Assembly (NCBI RefSeq): GCF_003574445.1
Contig: NZ_KZ984549.1
Span: 372,001 to 436,000 of the forward strand
Direction: 5' to 3'
Length of the DNA: 64,000 nt
Source: Streptomyces sp. YIM 130001
GTDB taxonomy: Bacteria > Actinomycetota > Actinomycetes > Streptomycetales > Streptomycetaceae
A program made the position numbers and the translations under genes. Within the stretch, counting starts at the first letter, position 1. Each line of letters starts with the position of its first letter. Below, piece by piece: positions 16,740 to 25,947 of the stretch. The notes under the pieces are model-generated. The model ran no database searches, had not been told where the DNA came from, and saw only the letters and a list, made by a program, of their open reading frames with translations.

Positions 16740-18185
16740 TTGCAGCAGCACAGCGACGACATGACCGGGGGCGAGGCGGCCGACGGCAGCGGAGCCGGGG
16801 GCGCCGGGAGGGTGCGGGGCAAGCGCAGCTCCCGGCGCACCGCGGTCCGGGCAGCCGCCACCGCCGCCGTGGCTCTGACGCTGGCATCCGGTACGCCCGC
16901 GGCTCCGGCCGCCCGTACCGCAGCGGACACGCCCGTCGACGGGGTCTGGCGGGTGACCGGCTACGGCACGGTCCTGTCGATCGCCGACGGTCGCCTGCGG
17001 GAATTCCGGACGACTGCCGCCGGCTGTCTGCCCGGCGACTCGGCGAAGGAGACCGCTCCGGGCAAGTACCTGACCGCGGACGGCACGGTCGTGACCGTCC
17101 GCGCCGAGGGGTCGCTGCAGGTGGCCGGGGCCGCCGGCGATCGTGCACTGCGGCGCCTCCCCGGTCTCCCGTCCGACTGCGAACGCCCTTTGCCCAAGGA
17201 CCCGTTGACGGCGTTCGACGTCTTCTGGCAGTCATTCGAGGCGCACTACCCCTTCTTCGCCGCGAAGGGTGTCGACTGGGATGCCGTGCGCGACGAGTAC
17301 CGGCCGCGCGTCACGGCTGACATGAGCCGCACAGAACTCTTCGACGTCCTGGCCGACATGGTCCGTCCGCTGTACGACGCACATGTCACCGTCACGGACG
17401 GCGACCGGCACTTCGGTCAGGTGCGCCCCGGCGCGGTCGTTCCGAGCCCCGATCTCGACACCAAGATCAGGAACCACATCGTGCGGCGCGATCTGCACGG
17501 AGAAAAGCCCCGGGAGTTCGCGAACGGCCGGATCGGCTATGCCGATCTGCCGAACGGCCAGGGCTATCTGCGCATCACCGGCTTCACCGGCTACGACACC
17601 GAGGACCGCACGTATGCCGCTCAACTTGCAGAGCTGGACCGGGCGTTGGACGCCGTGTTCACCGCTCGGCGCACCGCGTCCCTCAAGGGCCTCGTGATCG
17701 ATCTGCGGATCAACGGCGGCGGATTCGACGCCCTCGGTCTACGACTGGCGGCGCGCCTCACCGACTCTCCGTACCTCGCCTACCGGACGCGCACCCGGTA
17801 CACCCACCCGCAGTCGGTCCAGGTGCGGCCGGTCCACGGAGTCCCCCGGTACACAGGTCCGGTCGCCGTCCTCGCCGGCGGGACGACGGTCAGCGCAGGT
17901 GAGACCTTCGTCCAGGCACTCATGGACCGGCCCGGCGGCGCGGTGCGGATCGGCGAGAACACGCAGGGCGTGTTCTCGGACGTCCTCGAGTTCAGGCTGC
18001 CCAACGGGATGGAGATGGGGTTGCCGAATGAGGAGTTCCTGACGCGCTCGGGACGGACCTTCGACGGTGCCGGCATCCCGCCGCACGTGCGTACTCCGGT
18101 CTTCACCGAGGACGAGTTCACCGAGAACCGCGACTCCGCGTTCGATGCGGCGGTACGGATACTCGGGCAGGCCGGGACTCCTTGA
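16740..18185 (+). CDS. Secreted S41 family (tail-specific) peptidase
   Basis: A 481-aa secreted serine peptidase. A basic N-region (KRSSRRTAVRAAAT) and hydrophobic stretch to about residue 55 form the signal peptide. FDVFWQSFEAHYPFFAAKGV begins the peptidase N-terminal bundle, and the catalytic domain has GLVIDLRINGGGFDALGLRL and nucleophile Ser385 in TTVSAGETF. A lysine general base is not obvious, as in some family members. Start is TTG 16740, with GGGAGAC and GGGGA upstream; ATG 16761 is the alternative. Followed after 50 bp by a chitinase gene in the same direction. Confidence 0.82.
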   Translation: MQQHSDDMTGGEAADGSGAGGAGRVRGKRSSRRTAVRAAATAAVALTLASGTPAAPAARTAADTPVDGVWRVTGYGTVLSIADGRLREFRTTAAGCLPGDSAKETAPGKYLTADGTVVTVRAEGSLQVAGAAGDRALRRLPGLPSDCERPLPKDPLTAFDVFWQSFEAHYPFFAAKGVDWDAVRDEYRPRVTADMSRTELFDVLADMVRPLYDAHVTVTDGDRHFGQVRPGAVVPSPDLDTKIRNHIVRRDLHGEKPREFANGRIGYADLPNGQGYLRITGFTGYDTEDRTYAAQLAELDRALDAVFTARRTASLKGLVIDLRINGGGFDALGLRLAARLTDSPYLAYRTRTRYTHPQSVQVRPVHGVPRYTGPVAVLAGGTTVSAGETFVQALMDRPGGAVRIGENTQGVFSDVLEFRLPNGMEMGLPNEEFLTRSGRTFDGAGIPPHVRTPVFTEDEFTENRDSAFDAAVRILGQAGTP

Positions 18186-18235
18186 CATGCTCGTCACAAT
18201 GGTATGGACCTATCCGATCCAGGAGTGAGGTGTCC

Positions 18236-18985
18236 GTGCCCGCAACACCGCAGCGCCGACGTCGCGTCGGCCGGTTCGCCGCCCAACTGGCCGCCCTGGC
18301 AGTCACATTGGGGCTCACCTTCGCCGTGCTGCCCGCCGGCGCGAGTGCCGCGGCCGAGCATCCCGATCACCGATTCCCGGTCAGTGAGAGGCAGTTCGAG
18401 CGGATGTTCCCGGAGCGGGACGCGTTCTTCACGTACGACGGACTCGTCGAGGCGGCCGCGGAGTTCCCGGACTTCGCCCGGACGGGCAGCAAGGTGACTC
18501 GGCGTCAGGAGGCTGCGGCCTTCCTCGCCCAGGTCAGCCACGAGACCGGCGGCCTGTACTACGTCGTCGCCCAGGACGAGTCCACGTACCCGATCTTCTG
18601 CGACACCACTCAGCCCTACGGGTGCCCGGCCGGCAACGACGCGTACTACGGACGCGGCGCGATCATGCTGAGCTGGAACTTCAACTACAAGGCGGCGGGT
18701 GACGCGTTGGGCCTCGACCTGCTCAACAACCCCTGGCTGGTGGAGCAGGACCCGGAGGTGGCCTGGCTGACCGCGCTCTGGTACTGGAACACCCAGACGG
18801 GCCAGTCGACCATGACCGGCCACGAGGCGATGGTCCGCAAGGCCGGATTCGGCGAGACGATCCGCAGCCTGAACGGTCCGGAGTGCGACGGCGGAAGTCC
18901 CGAACAGGTCGCCCACCGGGTGGACTTGTACCGCCAGCACACCCGCCTGCTGCACACCCCGCCCGGACGCGGCCTGAGCTGCTGA
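18236..18985 (+). CDS. Secreted GH19 chitinase, catalytic domain only
   Basis: A 249-aa protein with a signal peptide to about residue 40 (ending AGASAAAEH). The GH19 catalytic domain starts at FPVSERQFERMFPERDAFFT. The acid Glu is expected at Glu103 (AQVSHETGGLYY) and the second Glu at Glu115 (VAQDESTY). YYGRGAIMLSWNFNY is the conserved substrate-cleft motif. No chitin-binding module, unlike many Streptomyces GH19 enzymes. GTG 18236 is preceded by GAGG. Hydrolyses beta-1,4-GlcNAc polymers outside the cell. A strong terminator follows. Confidence 0.93.
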   Translation: MPATPQRRRRVGRFAAQLAALAVTLGLTFAVLPAGASAAAEHPDHRFPVSERQFERMFPERDAFFTYDGLVEAAAEFPDFARTGSKVTRRQEAAAFLAQVSHETGGLYYVVAQDESTYPIFCDTTQPYGCPAGNDAYYGRGAIMLSWNFNYKAAGDALGLDLLNNPWLVEQDPEVAWLTALWYWNTQTGQSTMTGHEAMVRKAGFGETIRSLNGPECDGGSPEQVAHRVDLYRQHTRLLHTPPGRGLSC

Positions 18986-19018
18986 CGCCGGCGCCCGGCC
19001 GCGAGCGAAGCCCAGTCA

Positions 19019-19050
19019 CGCGGGTGCCCGGACCTCGCCGGGCACCCGCG
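19019..19050. terminator. Strong bidirectional hairpin between convergent genes
   Basis: A perfect 13-bp stem, CGCGGGTGCCCGG with CCGGGCACCCGCG, and a 6-nt loop. It lies between the chitinase gene (plus) and the YiaAB-type gene (minus). Confidence 0.88.
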
Positions 19051-19058
19051 CCACTCAC

Positions 19059-19346
19059 CTACACCTTCTGGAACGGATCGTGCTCCGCGAGAAGCTTGTC
19101 GATCCTCGCCTGGTCGACACGGCTGACGATCTGGCCGGCCTCCTGCCGGTCCCTGATGACCTTGGCCAGAGTGAACGCCGAGGTCGTCAGGTAGAGCACG
19201 GCGATCCCGAGGAAGCCACGGACCCAGGCGTCGGCGTCCAGTTGGACGATGCCGACCGTGACAGCCGCGAGCGCGACGCCGAAGGATGCGACGGCCTGCC
19301 CGTAGTACGCCGCGGTGTTCTGCTGCTTGACCTGTGTCTCACTCAT
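19059..19346 (-). CDS. YiaA/YiaB family small membrane protein
   Basis: A 95-aa protein with two transmembrane segments (about residues 15-35 and 44-66) separated by DADAWVRGF, followed by FTLAKVIRDRQEAGQ. The W-x-R-G between helices and the K-x-x-R-D-R-x-E after helix 2 match the yiaA/B two-helix domain. ATG 19346 is used; a GTG two codons earlier is possible. Function in the family is unknown. Confidence 0.8.
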   Translation of the reverse strand: MSETQVKQQNTAAYYGQAVASFGVALAAVTVGIVQLDADAWVRGFLGIAVLYLTTSAFTLAKVIRDRQEAGQIVSRVDQARIDKLLAEHDPFQKV

Positions 19347-19390
19347 GGCCACAGGGTGTCGTCCGGGCAGGGCCTGTCACATGGGTGCTG

Positions 19391-21214
19391 CTACTCAGGC
19401 GCGTACTCAAGTCGTGCCTGGGCGCGGGTGCGCCTGAGAGCCGCGCGCAGCTCGGCCGTCGGCAGCTTGGGCTTGCGCTCGGCGGTGAGCAGGCCGTTGA
19501 TCTCCTGTTCCGTGTCGGTGAACTGGGTGTAGCAGAAACCGGCGAGTCCGGAGTCGACGGCGGCGTCCACCAGGGAGCGGAGCCGTTCGGCGAACTCGGC
19601 CTCGGTGGCCACGGTGTCGTAGCCGAACCAGTCGGCTCCGTCCGCGGGTTCGAAGGTCGCGCCGCCGAACTCGCTCAGTACGACGGGCTGTCCCGTGTGG
19701 CGTACGCCGTCGAGGAGGAGCCGCTTGACGCCGGGCCACTTCTCGTTGAACTCGCCGCGACGCAGGGCGTGATGGCCGTAGCGCTCGCGCAGGACCCGCG
19801 CGTCCTGGGTGTAGTCGTGCACGCCCCAGATGTCGGCGGCCGACACCTCCCAGCCGTCGTTGGAGACGGACGGCCTGGAGGGGTCGAGGGACTTGGTCAG
19901 GTGGTAGAGCGCGTCCATGAAATGCCGCTGCGCCGGGACGGTCGCCGGGTTCGGGACGGACCAGGACTCGTTGACGGGAATCCAGGCCACGATCGAGGGG
20001 TGGCTGAGGTCGCGGGAGATCGCCTCCGTCCACTCGGCGACCACGCGCTCCACCGTCTGCGTGCCGAAGGTGTAGGCGGACGGCATCTCCTCCCACAGCA
20101 GCAGGCCGATCCGGTCGGCCCAGTAGAGGAAGCGCGGATCCTCGATCTTCTGGTGGATGCGCAGGCCGTTGAGGCCGATCTCCTTGGCGAGTTCGGCCTC
20201 GCGGCGCAGTTCGTCCGCGGATGCCGACAGGTGGGATGCGGGCCAGTAGCCCTGCTGGAGTGCGAAGCGCAGGAAGTACGGCTTGTGGTTGAGCAGGAAG
20301 ACGCCGTCGTCCCAGCCGATGTCGCGCAGGCCCAGGTAGGAGCTGATGCTGTCGATCGGCTCGTCCTCGGCCGGGTCACTCACCACGACCGTCGCGTCGA
20401 CGAGCGTGGGGTGCTCGGGACTCCAGACCAGGTCCTCGAGGTCCTGGCCCTGGCGCATGGCCGGCACGGACACGTCGAAGGTGGTCTCCTGGCCCTCGGT
20501 GAGCGTGCGCTGCTCGGCGAGGACCCGGTCGCCGAGGGTGAGGCGGACGGTCAGGTGGAGGGGCTGCTGCGGCCACCGGTCGAGGACGACCCGGCAGCGT
20601 ACGCGGGCGGCCTGGACCTCGGGCGTCCAGTGCAGTTGGGTCACGTGGTGGTCGGGGACGTCCTCGAGCCAGACCGGCTGCCAGATGCCTGAGGTCCGGT
20701 GGTACCAGATGACGTGCGGGTCGCGCCGCCAGTCCTGCTTGCCGCGCGGTTGTGTGGCGTCGAGCGGCTGGTCCTCGGTCCTGACCACGACGACCTGGTC
20801 GCCGTCCCGGTCGACGACGCCGGTGAGGTCGCAAGTGAACCCGGTGTGGCCGCCCTCGTGCCGGCCGACGAACTGCCCGTTCACCCACACCTCGGCACGG
20901 TGGTCGACCGCTCCGAAGTGCAGCAGGAGACGGCGGCCCCGGGCGGGGGCGGTCATGGAGACGGTGCGCCGGTACCAGAGCACCGGGTGGAAGTCGGTGT
21001 CACCGACGCCCGATGCCTTGCTCTCGGGCGGGTAAGGCACGGTGATGGCGCGGGTGAACGGTGCGGTGACGTCCGGGTCCATCCAGCGTCCGGCGCGCCC
21101 GCGGTCGGAGTCGTCGTGCGCGAACTGCCACGTACCGCTCAGGTCGAGCCAGTCGGGGTCGCGTACGAGCTGCGGCCGCGGGTGGCCCGCGACGTCCAGG
21201 TGGGTGGTGGTCAT
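19391..21214 (-). CDS. Glycoside hydrolase family 2 enzyme
   Basis: A 607-aa GH2 retaining beta-glycosidase. An N-terminal sugar-binding jelly roll (DLSGTWQFAHDD, FGAVDHRAEVWVNGQFVGRH) and an immunoglobulin-like domain precede the TIM barrel. Acid/base Glu416 sits in PVNESW and nucleophile Glu515 in VVLSEFGGA. There is no signal peptide, so it acts in the cytosol on an imported oligosaccharide. It is the last gene of the LacI-controlled CUT1 operon, 53 bp after YesL. Beta-glucuronidase, beta-galactosidase or related activity cannot be distinguished here. Confidence 0.9.
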   Translation of the reverse strand: MTTTHLDVAGHPRPQLVRDPDWLDLSGTWQFAHDDSDRGRAGRWMDPDVTAPFTRAITVPYPPESKASGVGDTDFHPVLWYRRTVSMTAPARGRRLLLHFGAVDHRAEVWVNGQFVGRHEGGHTGFTCDLTGVVDRDGDQVVVVRTEDQPLDATQPRGKQDWRRDPHVIWYHRTSGIWQPVWLEDVPDHHVTQLHWTPEVQAARVRCRVVLDRWPQQPLHLTVRLTLGDRVLAEQRTLTEGQETTFDVSVPAMRQGQDLEDLVWSPEHPTLVDATVVVSDPAEDEPIDSISSYLGLRDIGWDDGVFLLNHKPYFLRFALQQGYWPASHLSASADELRREAELAKEIGLNGLRIHQKIEDPRFLYWADRIGLLLWEEMPSAYTFGTQTVERVVAEWTEAISRDLSHPSIVAWIPVNESWSVPNPATVPAQRHFMDALYHLTKSLDPSRPSVSNDGWEVSAADIWGVHDYTQDARVLRERYGHHALRRGEFNEKWPGVKRLLLDGVRHTGQPVVLSEFGGATFEPADGADWFGYDTVATEAEFAERLRSLVDAAVDSGLAGFCYTQFTDTEQEINGLLTAERKPKLPTAELRAALRRTRAQARLEYAPE

Positions 21215-21267
21215 ACAGGGAACTCCGTTTGTTTCGGGGGACGTTCAGCGAGGGGCCGGGGAGGCGT

Positions 21268-21912
21268 TCAGCTCTCCCGCGGGTGAGGCTGCCGGGGTCG
21301 GCTCTGCTGCGCGTCGGGCTGCCTGCGGAGGTCCACGACGGTGGCGGCGAAGGCGAGCGGCCCCGGCAGCAGCGGGATCATCAGCGGCGTCGACCAGGCG
21401 ATGAGTACGGCGAGCAGTGCTGCGGCGCCCAGTAGCAGGGCACCGCGCAGGTCCCCTGCCGAGCGCACCAGCGCCTCACGTACGGAGAGTTGATGCGGCG
21501 CTTCCAGAGCCGTGGCGCGCAGGCCGACGACCGCGGCGCCGAACGTGAGCAGGGCCAGGGCGGGCGCCATGATCTGCGCTCCGGGCATCCCGCCGCGTAC
21601 CAGCGCCACGTCGACGAGCAGGACGACGAACAGCACGGGCGGGAGCAGGCCCGCTGCGAGCGCGCGGGGCGTCAGCAGCTGCCTCAAGTGCCCCATGTAC
21701 GTGCCGACCTTGATCTGCAGGCCGTCACCCGCGGTCTGCCGCAGAGTCGCCGATGCAGCGGCGAACGCGGCCGGCGCGGTGACGACCGGCAGACAGGCGA
21801 GGGCGGTGAGCAGGCCGATGAGGAGCATGTCGGCGAACAGGGTGAAGCCCGGCCCGAAGACCTCACCGGGTTCCCGGCGGTCCCGGGGCTGGGTTGCGGG
21901 TGCGTGCGCCAT
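21268..21912 (-). CDS. YesL/DUF624 family membrane protein
   Basis: A 214-aa integral membrane protein with about five hydrophobic segments. The N-terminal FADMLLIGLLTALACLPVVT followed by APAAFAAASATLRQ is the DUF624 pattern. In Firmicutes and actinobacteria these proteins sit in CUT1 oligosaccharide operons, as here, 7 bp after the MalG-type gene. Role is unknown but probably accessory to the transporter. Confidence 0.75.
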   Translation of the reverse strand: MAHAPATQPRDRREPGEVFGPGFTLFADMLLIGLLTALACLPVVTAPAAFAAASATLRQTAGDGLQIKVGTYMGHLRQLLTPRALAAGLLPPVLFVVLLVDVALVRGGMPGAQIMAPALALLTFGAAVVGLRATALEAPHQLSVREALVRSAGDLRGALLLGAAALLAVLIAWSTPLMIPLLPGPLAFAATVVDLRRQPDAQQSRPRQPHPRES

Positions 21913-21919
21913 CGCTGCG

Positions 21920-22756
21920 TCAGCCCTTCAGTCCGGAGGCGGCCATGCCCTGCACCAGGTAGCGCTGGAACACGAAGAAGAACAGCACGATCGGCAGTAC
22001 GGAGATCACGGACATCGCGAACATCGGCCCGTACGCGGAGGTGCTCGACTGGTCGACGAAGCTGCTCAGGGCGAGCGTGATGGTGAACTTGTCCGGAGAG
22101 AACAGATAGATCATCTGGGTGAAGAAGTCGTTCCAGGTCCAGATGAACGTGAAGATCGCCGTGGTGATCAGCGCGGGCCTGGCCAACGGCAGCGTGATCG
22201 ACCAGTAGGTCCGGAAGGGACCGCAGCCGTCGATCCGGGCCGACTCCTCGAGTTCGCGGGGCAGTCCGCGCATGAACTGGACGATGAGGAAGACGAAGAA
22301 CGCCTCGGTGGCCAGGAACTTGGGCAGGATCAGCGGCCAGTACGTGTCCACCATGCCGAGCTGGTTGAACACGATGTACTGCGGGATGAGGACGACATGG
22401 TGCGGCAGCATCAGCGTCGCCACCATGAAACCGAACATCGGCCCCCGCATACGGAAGCGGAGCCGGGCGAAGGCGTAGGCGGCCAGCGAACAGGAGATGA
22501 CGTTGCCGATGACCGCGCCGATGGCGATGAACAGGGTGTTGCCGAGCAGCTTGGTGACGGAGACGCCGGAGACGCCTTCGAGTGCGGTCGTGTAGTTCGA
22601 CCAGTCGATGCGGCTGGGCCACAGCTCCAGGCTGGTCAGTACCTCGTCGGCCGGCTTGAGCGAGGTGCTCAGGAGCCAGACCAGGGGGTACAGCAGGACG
22701 AGCAGTCCGAGGAGGGCCACCGCGTGCGGCACCCACCGCTTCGTGGCGATGTTCAT
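21920..22756 (-). CDS. CUT1 sugar ABC transporter permease, MalG type
   Basis: A 278-aa permease with six predicted membrane helices. The EAA loop is EESARIDGCGPFRTYWSITL (E-x-x-x-x-D-G). The C-terminus ends GMAASGLKG, typical of MalG-type subunits. The start overlaps the MalF-type gene by ATGA. Works with the other permease and a binding protein; no ATPase is encoded, so a shared MsiK-type ATPase elsewhere is likely (family knowledge for Streptomyces CUT1 systems). Confidence 0.93.
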   Translation of the reverse strand: MNIATKRWVPHAVALLGLLVLLYPLVWLLSTSLKPADEVLTSLELWPSRIDWSNYTTALEGVSGVSVTKLLGNTLFIAIGAVIGNVISCSLAAYAFARLRFRMRGPMFGFMVATLMLPHHVVLIPQYIVFNQLGMVDTYWPLILPKFLATEAFFVFLIVQFMRGLPRELEESARIDGCGPFRTYWSITLPLARPALITTAIFTFIWTWNDFFTQMIYLFSPDKFTITLALSSFVDQSSTSAYGPMFAMSVISVLPIVLFFFVFQRYLVQGMAASGLKG

Positions 22757-23724
22757 CGTCCGCCCTCCTCGTCCGCGTAGAAGACCCAGGACCGGGACGT
22801 CCGGAACAGGATCAGGGTGACCACTCCGATGGCGATCAGGAGCATCCAGGCCATGGCCGATGCGTAGCCCATGTGAGAGGCGGTGAAGCCGCGCTCGTAG
22901 AGGTAGAGCGTGTAGAAGTTGGTCCCGTCGGCGGGCCCGCCGTCACCGCCACTGATGGCGAACGCCGGGGTGAACACCTGGAACGACTGGATGGTCTCGA
23001 GCACCAGGTTGAAGAACACGACGGGGGACAGCATGGGCACGGTGATGGAGATGAACCGGCGCCAACGACCCGCTCCGTCCAGGGCCGCGGCCTCGTAGAG
23101 GTCGGGCGAGATCTGCTGCAGACCGGCCAGGAAGATGACCATCGGGGCACCGAACTGCCACACCGTGAGCAGAACGACCGCGTAGACCGCGAGGTCCGGG
23201 TTTCCCACCCAGCCGCCGATGTCGAGGCCGAAGAAGCTCAGGGTGTTGTCGACCGAACCGCCGTCGTTGAACAGGGCCTTCCACACCAGGGCGATGGACA
23301 TGCTCGCCCCGAGCAGGGACGGTGCGTAGAACGCCGAGCGGTAGAAGGCCTTACCCCGGCCGAGGTTCTTCAGGAGCATGGCGACGCCGAGCGCGAAGGC
23401 CAGCTTCAGGGGCACGGCCACCACCACGTACAGCAAGGTGGTGCCGACCGAGCGCCAGTAGCGCGGGTCCTCTGTGAGCATCTCGGTGTAGTTGCGCAGG
23501 CCGACCCACTTCGGCGGATCGAAGAGGTTGTAGTCGGTGAACGACAGGTAGAGGGACACGGCCATCGGCACCAGGGTCAGGATGCCCGCGCCGATCATCC
23601 ACGGGGAGAGGAACACATAGGCGGGCCACTGCCGTTCGCGGACCGGGCGACGGCGCTTGGCCGGTGGCTTCGCCTGCTCGTTCCGGTCGGTGGGCGCCGG
23701 CGCCCTGGTGGACACGGTGCTCAT
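22753..23724 (-). CDS. CUT1 sugar ABC transporter permease, MalF type
   Basis: A 323-aa permease with a basic cytosolic N-terminus (KPPAKRRRPVRERQ) and six membrane segments. The EAA loop is LYEAAALDGAGRWRRFISIT. It overlaps both the binding-protein gene (start) and the MalG-type gene (stop) by ATGA, so the three are co-translated. Confidence 0.93.
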   Translation of the reverse strand: MSTVSTRAPAPTDRNEQAKPPAKRRRPVRERQWPAYVFLSPWMIGAGILTLVPMAVSLYLSFTDYNLFDPPKWVGLRNYTEMLTEDPRYWRSVGTTLLYVVVAVPLKLAFALGVAMLLKNLGRGKAFYRSAFYAPSLLGASMSIALVWKALFNDGGSVDNTLSFFGLDIGGWVGNPDLAVYAVVLLTVWQFGAPMVIFLAGLQQISPDLYEAAALDGAGRWRRFISITVPMLSPVVFFNLVLETIQSFQVFTPAFAISGGDGGPADGTNFYTLYLYERGFTASHMGYASAMAWMLLIAIGVVTLILFRTSRSWVFYADEEGGR

Positions 23725-25058
23725 GACGTCAGCTCCCGGTTGGCCTCTTCGATGAGTTCGCGTGCTGCCTGTCGCGGGCTCGCCAGCTCGTAGGCCACAC
23801 GCTCGTACTGGCGGGTGAACGCGGTCTGGACGGCGACGTCTCCGCGTGGTGGTGCGGTGGGCGGTGCGTCCAGGCCGTACTTGTCCATGGATTCGCCGTA
23901 CTCGTAGATCTCCCGCTCCGCGCCCTTGAGCGTCTTCGAGACGCGGCGGGCGATCGGCTGGTTGGGCGGTGTGGAGCGGGTGAAGCCGAGCGCATCGCCC
24001 GCGCGTCGGTCGTTGATCAGGAAGTCGACCAACGCACAGGCTTCCTTGGGGTGTTGGCTCTGCGAGCCGACCCCGAAGAGCATCGACGGTTTGAAGTACG
24101 TGCCCTGCCGTCCGTCCACACTGGGAACCGGCGCGAAGTGGACGTGATCACCGACGAGATCGGCCACTCCCGGGAACGTCGCGTCCCAGTTGTAATCGGC
24201 GGCCGCCAGACCACGGCCCATCGGGCTGGTCTCGGTGCTGGTGGCCTGCGAGGTGTCCCTGGCCGCCGCGATGGCGCCGTCCTTGCGCAGGTCGTTGCAG
24301 AACGTCCAGAACTCGGTGAGGTCGTCCTCGGTGAATCCGAGCTTCTGCTGGCCGGCGTAGAGGCTCTTGCCGTGGCCGCGCAGCCAGTTCTCGAAGACGT
24401 CCTCGTTGACCCCGCCGTCGTTGGATCCCGTGGTGGCGCGCCCGTCGGGCGACTTCAGACCGAGTGCCGCGATCTTCCGGTTCGCCGCCGCCCAGTCGGC
24501 CCAGGTCCAGTCGGGGCGCGGGGTGGGGATCCCGGCCTTCTTGTAGATCCGTGTGTCGTAGGCGAATCCGGTGATGCCCCGGCCGGCGGGGATGGCGTAC
24601 TGCTTGCCCTCGTAGGTGCCTGTGCGCAGGAACTCGGGGTCGATGTCCCTGGTGCGCATCGACCGGTCGCGGATGACGTCGCTCAGCGGCAGCAGCGCGC
24701 CACCGCCCGCGTACTGCGAGATCTGGCGGTAGTCGAGCTGCGCGACGTCCGGGATGCCGCCGCCGGCGGCCTGGGTCGCCAGCTTCTGCATGTACGAGTT
24801 GAAGTCGGCGTTCGACGTCTGGACGGTGACGCCGGGGTTCTCCTTCTCGAAGAGCCGTACCGCCTGCTTGGTGCGCTCCGCGCGGTCGTCGTTGCCCCAC
24901 CACGTCATGGTGAGGGTGATTCCTTTGGACGTACCGCCGCTCGCACTGGAACACGAGGTGAGCGACGCCGTCAGCGCCGTGCCGAGGCCGGCGCCTGCGG
25001 CGGCCAGTACGGCACGCCGGCTCGGCTGCCGGGGCCGGCCACTTCGAGGCTCGGGCAT
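23721..25058 (-). CDS. CUT1 extracellular sugar-binding lipoprotein
   Basis: A 445-aa family 1 binding protein. The signal has twin-arginine character (QPSRRAVLAAAGAG) and ends in a lipobox at LTSC, so it is probably a Tat-exported lipoprotein. The mature part has TMTWWGNDDRAERTKQAVRL, VAQLDYRQISQYAGGGALLP and YAIPAGRGITGFAYDT, the usual SBP_bac_1 pattern. ATG 25058 is chosen with AAGG upstream; the long upstream frame is non-coding. A GC-rich stem-loop lies before it. Confidence 0.92.
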   Translation of the reverse strand: MPEPRSGRPRQPSRRAVLAAAGAGLGTALTASLTSCSSASGGTSKGITLTMTWWGNDDRAERTKQAVRLFEKENPGVTVQTSNADFNSYMQKLATQAAGGGIPDVAQLDYRQISQYAGGGALLPLSDVIRDRSMRTRDIDPEFLRTGTYEGKQYAIPAGRGITGFAYDTRIYKKAGIPTPRPDWTWADWAAANRKIAALGLKSPDGRATTGSNDGGVNEDVFENWLRGHGKSLYAGQQKLGFTEDDLTEFWTFCNDLRKDGAIAAARDTSQATSTETSPMGRGLAAADYNWDATFPGVADLVGDHVHFAPVPSVDGRQGTYFKPSMLFGVGSQSQHPKEACALVDFLINDRRAGDALGFTRSTPPNQPIARRVSKTLKGAEREIYEYGESMDKYGLDAPPTAPPRGDVAVQTAFTRQYERVAYELASPRQAARELIEEANRELTS

Positions 25059-25140
25059 GGGGGCCTTCCGGGGATGAGAGAGGGGACAGAGACGGGAAAG
25101 ATGAGGGATGGCGGGGAGCACGCTCGTGGCAAGTGACTGT

Positions 25141-25187
25141 GCGCGCGTGCGCGTGACGGACTGCCTGTGATCCCCGCGCACGCGCGC
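25141..25187. promoter_or_regulatory. Intercistronic stem-loop upstream of the sugar-binding protein
   Basis: GCGCGCGTGCGCG (25141-25153) and CGCGCACGCGCGC (25175-25187) form a perfect 13-bp stem with a 21-nt loop. It sits in the 160-bp gap between the cupin gene and the binding-protein gene, the only long gap inside the operon. It could terminate, attenuate or protect transcript ends. Confidence 0.55.
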
Positions 25188-25218
25188 GTGACCGGCTCCG
25201 GAATGGACCCGCCGGGTC

Positions 25219-25947
25219 TCAGATGCCCTGGTACACGTCGAGGCGACCGCACATGCCGAAGCGTCCACTGGCCGTGGGCCCGGTCGCGGCGACGCCGGCC
25301 TCGGCGAGGTGGCGCACGTCCTGGTCGCGCAGTGCGCCGACCTGGGACTCGGTCGCCGTGGTGGCGGTGTGCGCGCCGTCCTTCCAGCGCCGTTCCCAGT
25401 CGTCCAGGTGAGGGCGTACGAGCTCGGCGGCCGCGCGCTGGAACTCCGCGAGCGGTTCCGGGTCGCCCGCCTCGGTCGCCGCGCGCAGCTCGAGGAAGCG
25501 ACGCGTCGCCACATCGCGGCGTGCGCGGGCCACTTCGACCTGACGCTCCTCGGGGACCCCGGCCGGGATCCGCAGGGCGTCGCCGTAGGTGGCCTGGTCG
25601 ACGAGGAGCGACGGCGGGAAGGTGAGTACGGCGTCGCCCGCCTCGGGCAGTCCGCTGTTCTGCATCACGACGACGATCTCCAGACCGCCTTCGTTGATCA
25701 GCCGGTGGATCGTGCCGGGCGTGAACCATGCCACGGTGCCCGGCTCCAGCGGCGTCTCGCGGAACCCGGCGGTGGTGAGCGTCTGCACCGCGCCGCGGCC
25801 GCCGGTCACCACGTACCCCTCGCTGCAGGTGAGGTGGAGGTGCGGGGTGCCGCCCCCGGGGCGGTCGTCGACCGTGGGCCAGTCGTAGACGCTCAGCCGT
25901 GATACACCGACCGCCCCGGGGAATCCGTCGTAGGTGGCGGTCACCAT
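25219..25947 (-). CDS. Cupin domain protein
   Basis: A 242-aa protein. The N-terminal half is a cupin: GGGTPHLHLTCSEGYVVTGG carries the His-x-His and Glu metal ligands, and the second motif PGTVAWFTPGTIHRLINEGG supplies the last His. The C-terminal half is helical (EERQVEVARARRDVATRRF). The start overlaps the DUF6807 gene. Possibly an isomerase, epimerase or sensor acting on the operon's sugar; activity unknown. Confidence 0.8.
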   Translation of the reverse strand: MVTATYDGFPGAVGVSRLSVYDWPTVDDRPGGGTPHLHLTCSEGYVVTGGRGAVQTLTTAGFRETPLEPGTVAWFTPGTIHRLINEGGLEIVVVMQNSGLPEAGDAVLTFPPSLLVDQATYGDALRIPAGVPEERQVEVARARRDVATRRFLELRAATEAGDPEPLAEFQRAAAELVRPHLDDWERRWKDGAHTATTATESQVGALRDQDVRHLAEAGVAATGPTASGRFGMCGRLDVYQGI

